Assembly: GCA_016926315.1 (NCBI GenBank)
Contig: JAFGOU010000460.1
Location: 1-8,841, forward strand
DNA from: Chitinispirillaceae bacterium
GTDB lineage: Bacteria > Fibrobacterota > Chitinivibrionia > Chitinivibrionales > Chitinispirillaceae
Direction: 5' to 3'
Length of the DNA stretch: 8,841 nt
Shown: positions 6,120 through 8,841 of the stretch, piece by piece
Layout of the letters: each line of letters starts with the position of its first letter
How positions within the stretch are numbered: position 1 is the first letter of the stretch
Program-made: the position numbers and the translations under genes
The notes under the pieces: model-generated
The model's input: the letters and a program-made list of their open reading frames with translations, nothing else
What the model was told of the DNA's origin: nothing
The model's database searches: none

Positions 6120-6686
6120 ATGTCAATAACCGTTTTGCATCGTTCTTGCGCAAATTTCAGCCGGAATTCGGGGATAATCCTTTTTTGTCTGCTTGCACTC
6201 CTCCCGTTCGATTCACGGACCCAGGAGCCTGTCGAGACCACCTACCCCGACGGCACGATCAGGGAGCGGTATTTCACCAAAATAACCGATTCCGGCACCG
6301 TGGTCAAAGAGGGCATGTACCGCTCTTTTTATAAAACCGGAAACAGGAAAATCGAAATTTCCTATATGAACGGAAAAAAAGACGGCTCGATCAGCTCATG
6401 GTATAAAAACGGCCGGATACGGTCCATCATCTCCTATAAAAACGGCCGCCTGAACGGTCCTGCAAAATGGTACCACGCCAACGGCGAACCCGCAATAATC
6501 GGATACTATGATGATAACGGACAGCGGGAGTATTTATGGCAGTTATACCACAACACTGGAGAAAAATGCGCGCAGATCAGCTATAGAAACGGAACCGTTG
6601 AAAAAAAGGAATACTTTGCACCGGACTCGGTGATCGATTCCCTGTTCAGAGCGATCGAAAACAGCGGGGCAAAGAAACAGGAGTAA
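6120..6686 (+). CDS. Exported MORN-repeat (MORN_2, YwqK-like) protein
   Basis: 188 residues. A hydrophobic stretch at 18-30 (GIILFCLLALLPF), after a basic segment, looks like a signal peptide, with cleavage likely near DSRTQEP. The rest is a run of beta-hairpin MORN_2-type repeats with spacing near 24 residues: YPDGTIRERYF (42-52), EGMYRSFYKTGNRKIEISYMNG (64-85, read as two pieces), SWYKNGRIRSIISYKNG (93-109), KWYHANGEPAIIGYYDDNG (116-134) and QLYHNTGEKCAQISYRNG (141-158). This repeat occurs in bacterial YwqK-type proteins; the name 'toxin-antitoxin YwqK family antitoxin' often given to them does not establish a function. ATG 6120 has no Shine-Dalgarno, and a stop at 6099-6101 rules out an in-frame upstream start. 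Base composition is AT-richer than in its neighbours. It meets the topoisomerase gene tail to tail, 10 bases apart. Confidence 0.85.
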   Translation: MSITVLHRSCANFSRNSGIILFCLLALLPFDSRTQEPVETTYPDGTIRERYFTKITDSGTVVKEGMYRSFYKTGNRKIEISYMNGKKDGSISSWYKNGRIRSIISYKNGRLNGPAKWYHANGEPAIIGYYDDNGQREYLWQLYHNTGEKCAQISYRNGTVEKKEYFAPDSVIDSLFRAIENSGAKKQE

Positions 6687-6696
6687 CCTGTCCGCT

Positions 6697-8649
6697 TCAG
6701 TTCCCTTTTTCTTCCCTCACCGCCAGCTCCTCCTGCTCACCCTCGTCCGAAATGAACTTCGCTGATTTGACCTCCCGGGTAGCGAGCCGAACGCCGCCGG
6801 CCTTGGCCCCCTTGACCAGGTAGTCTTTGACAAAAAACTGCTCCTCAAGCACCCGGATCCGCGGGAGCGGCTTGTATTCGACGACTACCGCGGCGGTTTG
6901 CTGGATTGAAAGCTTGAGCGGCGTGCAGTTGTCCGGGACAATCATATACCCCTTATTAAGAATAAATTGCTCGATTTTGCACCGTTTCAGATAGGGATGG
7001 CCGGTCTCGTTGTCACGGTATACAATGGAAAAAACGACCTTTGCCAGCGTGTCCTTGTCGGCGTACCCGCAGTAGAGCATCCCCTTGTCAACGAACATCT
7101 TGTCCGGCGCGTCGCAGACCGAGTAGGCGCCGGATTTGCGGATGATGAGCACCCGGTCGTAGGGCGAAACGTCGAACAACACGTTGCCGTTCACCTCATA
7201 GCCGAGATACCCGGCATCACGGTCATATCGAAGCTTGAGATTGCGCTGCGCCGCCTCGCGCACGTCGACTTTGGTGAACGATATAAGCTCGGTTTTGCGC
7301 GGAAACCGGTCGCGGTATTTTTCAATGATCTTTTCGAGGAAATCCACGGCGTATTCGGTGATGGCGCCCAGGTGCTTGCGGATCTGCGCAAGACGGTCTT
7401 TGATTTCCTGCATCTCCCGCTTTGCCTTGTTGATATCGTAAAGGCTGATACGCCTTATCGGTATCTTGAGCAGGGTCTCGACGTCCTCCTGCGTCACTTC
7501 GCGCCTTACCTCATCGGCAAACGGTTCAAGCCCTTTGAGCACCGCGTCGGTCACGCCCTGGGCCGATGCCTTGTCCTCGATCTTTTTATAAATACGGTTT
7601 TCGATGAATATCTGTTCGAGCGTGCGTGCGTGGAGCTTGTCCTTGAGCTGTTTTTCCTCGAGCTTGAGCTCGGCGCGCTGGATCTCAACCAGACGGTCGG
7701 CGTTGTGCTTCACCACCTCCGACACGGTCGTGACCACGGGCTTGTTGTCCTTTATCACCACCAGGTTGACGTTGACGGTCTGTTCGCATTCGGTAAAAGC
7801 ATAGAGTGCATCGACCGTGTCGCGCGTATGCACGCCGCGCGCCAGATGCACCTCGATCTCTACGTTTTCGGCGGTAAAGTCGCTGATGCTGCCAATCTTG
7901 AGTTTGCCTTTGCGCGCCGCGTCCTCGATCGAAGCGATAAGCGATTCGGTGGTTGAGCCGAACGGCAATTCGCGGATGACGATCTTCTTGTCGTCTTTGG
8001 TATCGAGCCTGGCACGCACCAATACCTTGCCGTTGCCGTCGTTGTATTCCGACACGTCGGCCAGCCCGCCGGTTAAAAAATCCGGGAACAGCAGGAGCTG
8101 GTCGTCGTTCAGGCAGGCGATCTCGGCCTCGAGCAGCTCGATCAGGTTATGCGGAAGTATCCTGGTCGCCATCCCGACTGCGATGCCTTCGGTGCCCAGC
8201 GCCAGCAGCACCGGGATTTTCGCGGGCAGCACCACCGGTTCCTGGTTCCTGCCGTCGTACGAGGGCAGAAATGCGGTGATTTCGGGGTTGAACAGCGTCT
8301 CCTTGGCCAGCGTGGAAAGACGGCATTCGATATATCGCACGGCCGATGCCGGATCGCCGGTGAAGATATTGCCGAAATTACCCTGTTTGTCAATAAACAG
8401 GTCTTTGTTGGCGAGCGTCACGAGCGCATCGCCAATGGAGGTATCGCCGTGAGGGTGATACCGCATGCACTGTCCGACCGCGTTGGCGACCTTGTGGAAC
8501 TTGCCGTCATCCATTTCCCAGAGCGTATGCAGGATGCGACGCTGCACCGGCTTTAGTCCGTCGTCGATGTGCGGAATGGCGCGGTCCTTGATGACGTACG
8601 AGGCGTACTCGAGAAAGTTGGTGTCGTAGAGGTTTTTTATATAGGCCAT
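6697..8649 (-). CDS. parC: DNA topoisomerase IV subunit A (ParC), short form
   Basis: 650 residues. This is the breakage-reunion subunit of a type IIA topoisomerase, which with ParE decatenates daughter chromosomes. The winged-helix region contains AIPHIDDGLKPVQRRIL (24-40) and YHPHGDTSIGDALV (64-77); catalytic R105-Y106 lies in AVRYIECRLS, and the tower begins near EGIAVGMATRILPHNL (154-169). A coiled-coil follows at about 317-450. The C-terminal part (about 455-630) resembles the reduced pinwheel of Bacteroidetes-type ParC (YDRVLIIRKSGAYSV, 497-511; YLVKGAKAGGVRLA, 610-623). No GyrA box (QRRGGKG) is present, which favours topoisomerase IV over gyrase. GAGGAA lies 5 bases before ATG 8649. 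A parE partner is not in the window; it may lie beyond 8841. At 650 residues it is shorter than the usual roughly 750-900. The residues matching E. coli GyrA Ser83 and Asp87 are T70 and D74. Confidence 0.93.
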   Translation of the reverse strand: MAYIKNLYDTNFLEYASYVIKDRAIPHIDDGLKPVQRRILHTLWEMDDGKFHKVANAVGQCMRYHPHGDTSIGDALVTLANKDLFIDKQGNFGNIFTGDPASAVRYIECRLSTLAKETLFNPEITAFLPSYDGRNQEPVVLPAKIPVLLALGTEGIAVGMATRILPHNLIELLEAEIACLNDDQLLLFPDFLTGGLADVSEYNDGNGKVLVRARLDTKDDKKIVIRELPFGSTTESLIASIEDAARKGKLKIGSISDFTAENVEIEVHLARGVHTRDTVDALYAFTECEQTVNVNLVVIKDNKPVVTTVSEVVKHNADRLVEIQRAELKLEEKQLKDKLHARTLEQIFIENRIYKKIEDKASAQGVTDAVLKGLEPFADEVRREVTQEDVETLLKIPIRRISLYDINKAKREMQEIKDRLAQIRKHLGAITEYAVDFLEKIIEKYRDRFPRKTELISFTKVDVREAAQRNLKLRYDRDAGYLGYEVNGNVLFDVSPYDRVLIIRKSGAYSVCDAPDKMFVDKGMLYCGYADKDTLAKVVFSIVYRDNETGHPYLKRCKIEQFILNKGYMIVPDNCTPLKLSIQQTAAVVVEYKPLPRIRVLEEQFFVKDYLVKGAKAGGVRLATREVKSAKFISDEGEQEELAVREEKGN

Positions 8650-8758
8650 TGTTTCCTCAAAAAGTTCAACGTTTAAAGCAAAAAATCACTCCCTGCCGTC
8701 GGATTTTTCCTGCAGAATGATCCTCGTTTTGAACTTCCAACATTCAAATTTCAACTAA

Positions 8759-8800
8759 GCCGGCGGAGCCGGAAAAATGGTTATCGTATGGCTCCGCGGC
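8759..8800. repeat. Inverted repeat with a bulge upstream of parC
   Basis: GCC-G-GCGGAGCC (8759-8770) pairs with GGCTCCGCGGC (8790-8800): 11 pairs with one bulged G at 8762 and a 19-base loop. It lies about 110 bases upstream of the parC start. There is no T-tract on either side, so it is not a classical terminator. It could be the end of the unit beyond the right edge, a regulatory site for parC, or a dispersed repeat. Confidence 0.5.
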
Positions 8801-8824
8801 ATAAGGTACTGTAGCTCGCAAAAT

Positions 8825-8841
8825 ATACGCTAAAAGCGTAT
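8825..8841. repeat. Perfect 6-base inverted repeat at the right edge
   Basis: ATACGC (8825-8830) and GCGTAT (8836-8841) flank the loop TAAAA, and the stem is cut by the window edge, so it may be longer. AAAAT directly precedes it on the plus strand. It could be a terminator for leftward transcription from the neighbouring gene or an operator; the visible part cannot decide. Confidence 0.35.

Noticed and set aside
6967..7956. Plus-strand frame (329 residues) opposite parC
   Set aside because: It is antisense to the conserved topoisomerase core, lacks domain motifs, and is explained by the codon bias of parC.

Overview
The window reads as ordinary chromosomal DNA from a Gram-negative-type bacterium of moderately high GC content, with little intergenic space. 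The topoisomerase IV A subunit has the short C-terminal region typical of the Bacteroidetes/Chlorobi/Fibrobacterota side of the tree. There is also a lipoprotein hydrolase, a signal-peptide MORN protein and a partner-switching type of regulation (STAS plus RsbW-like ATPase). I infer a Fibrobacterota/Chitinivibrionia-like or related FCB-group organism; the sequence alone does not prove this.

Layout. Positions 1-881 (minus, cut by the left edge) encode a response regulator fused to an RsbW/SpoIIAB-type ATPase. A short divergent promoter region with a perfectly palindromic double -10 box (920-929) separates it from a plus-strand run. That run is a ComEC/Rec2 DNA-uptake channel whose C-terminal metallo-beta-lactamase-like domain has lost its metal-binding histidines (973-3258), a single-domain STAS anti-anti-sigma protein (3312-3671), and a lipoprotein alpha/beta-hydrolase (3668-4882) that overlaps the STAS gene by ATGA. 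A hairpin follows, then a separately promoted DJ-1/PfpI-family gene (5010-5555). It meets, 8 bases apart, a minus-strand gene of unknown function with a very basic tail (5564-5962). Divergent from that is a low-GC exported MORN-repeat protein (6120-6686), which meets the minus-strand topoisomerase IV A subunit (6697-8649) 10 bases apart. The last 190 bases hold no gene but contain two inverted repeats.

How the parts may work together. The RsbW-like ATPase and the STAS protein are the two halves of a partner switch: the kinase would phosphorylate a conserved Ser in the STAS protein, and the receiver domain would add a two-component input. They sit on either side of comEC and the STAS gene is translationally coupled to the hydrolase, but a functional link is inference. 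The other genes (DJ-1, MORN, ParC) appear to be independent units.

I see no rRNA, tRNA, CRISPR array, insertion sequence or phage gene. The points most worth checking are the receiver-ATPase fusion with a nearby STAS partner, the degenerate ComEC C-terminal domain, and a probable -1 frameshift at an A6 run in the hydrolase gene.
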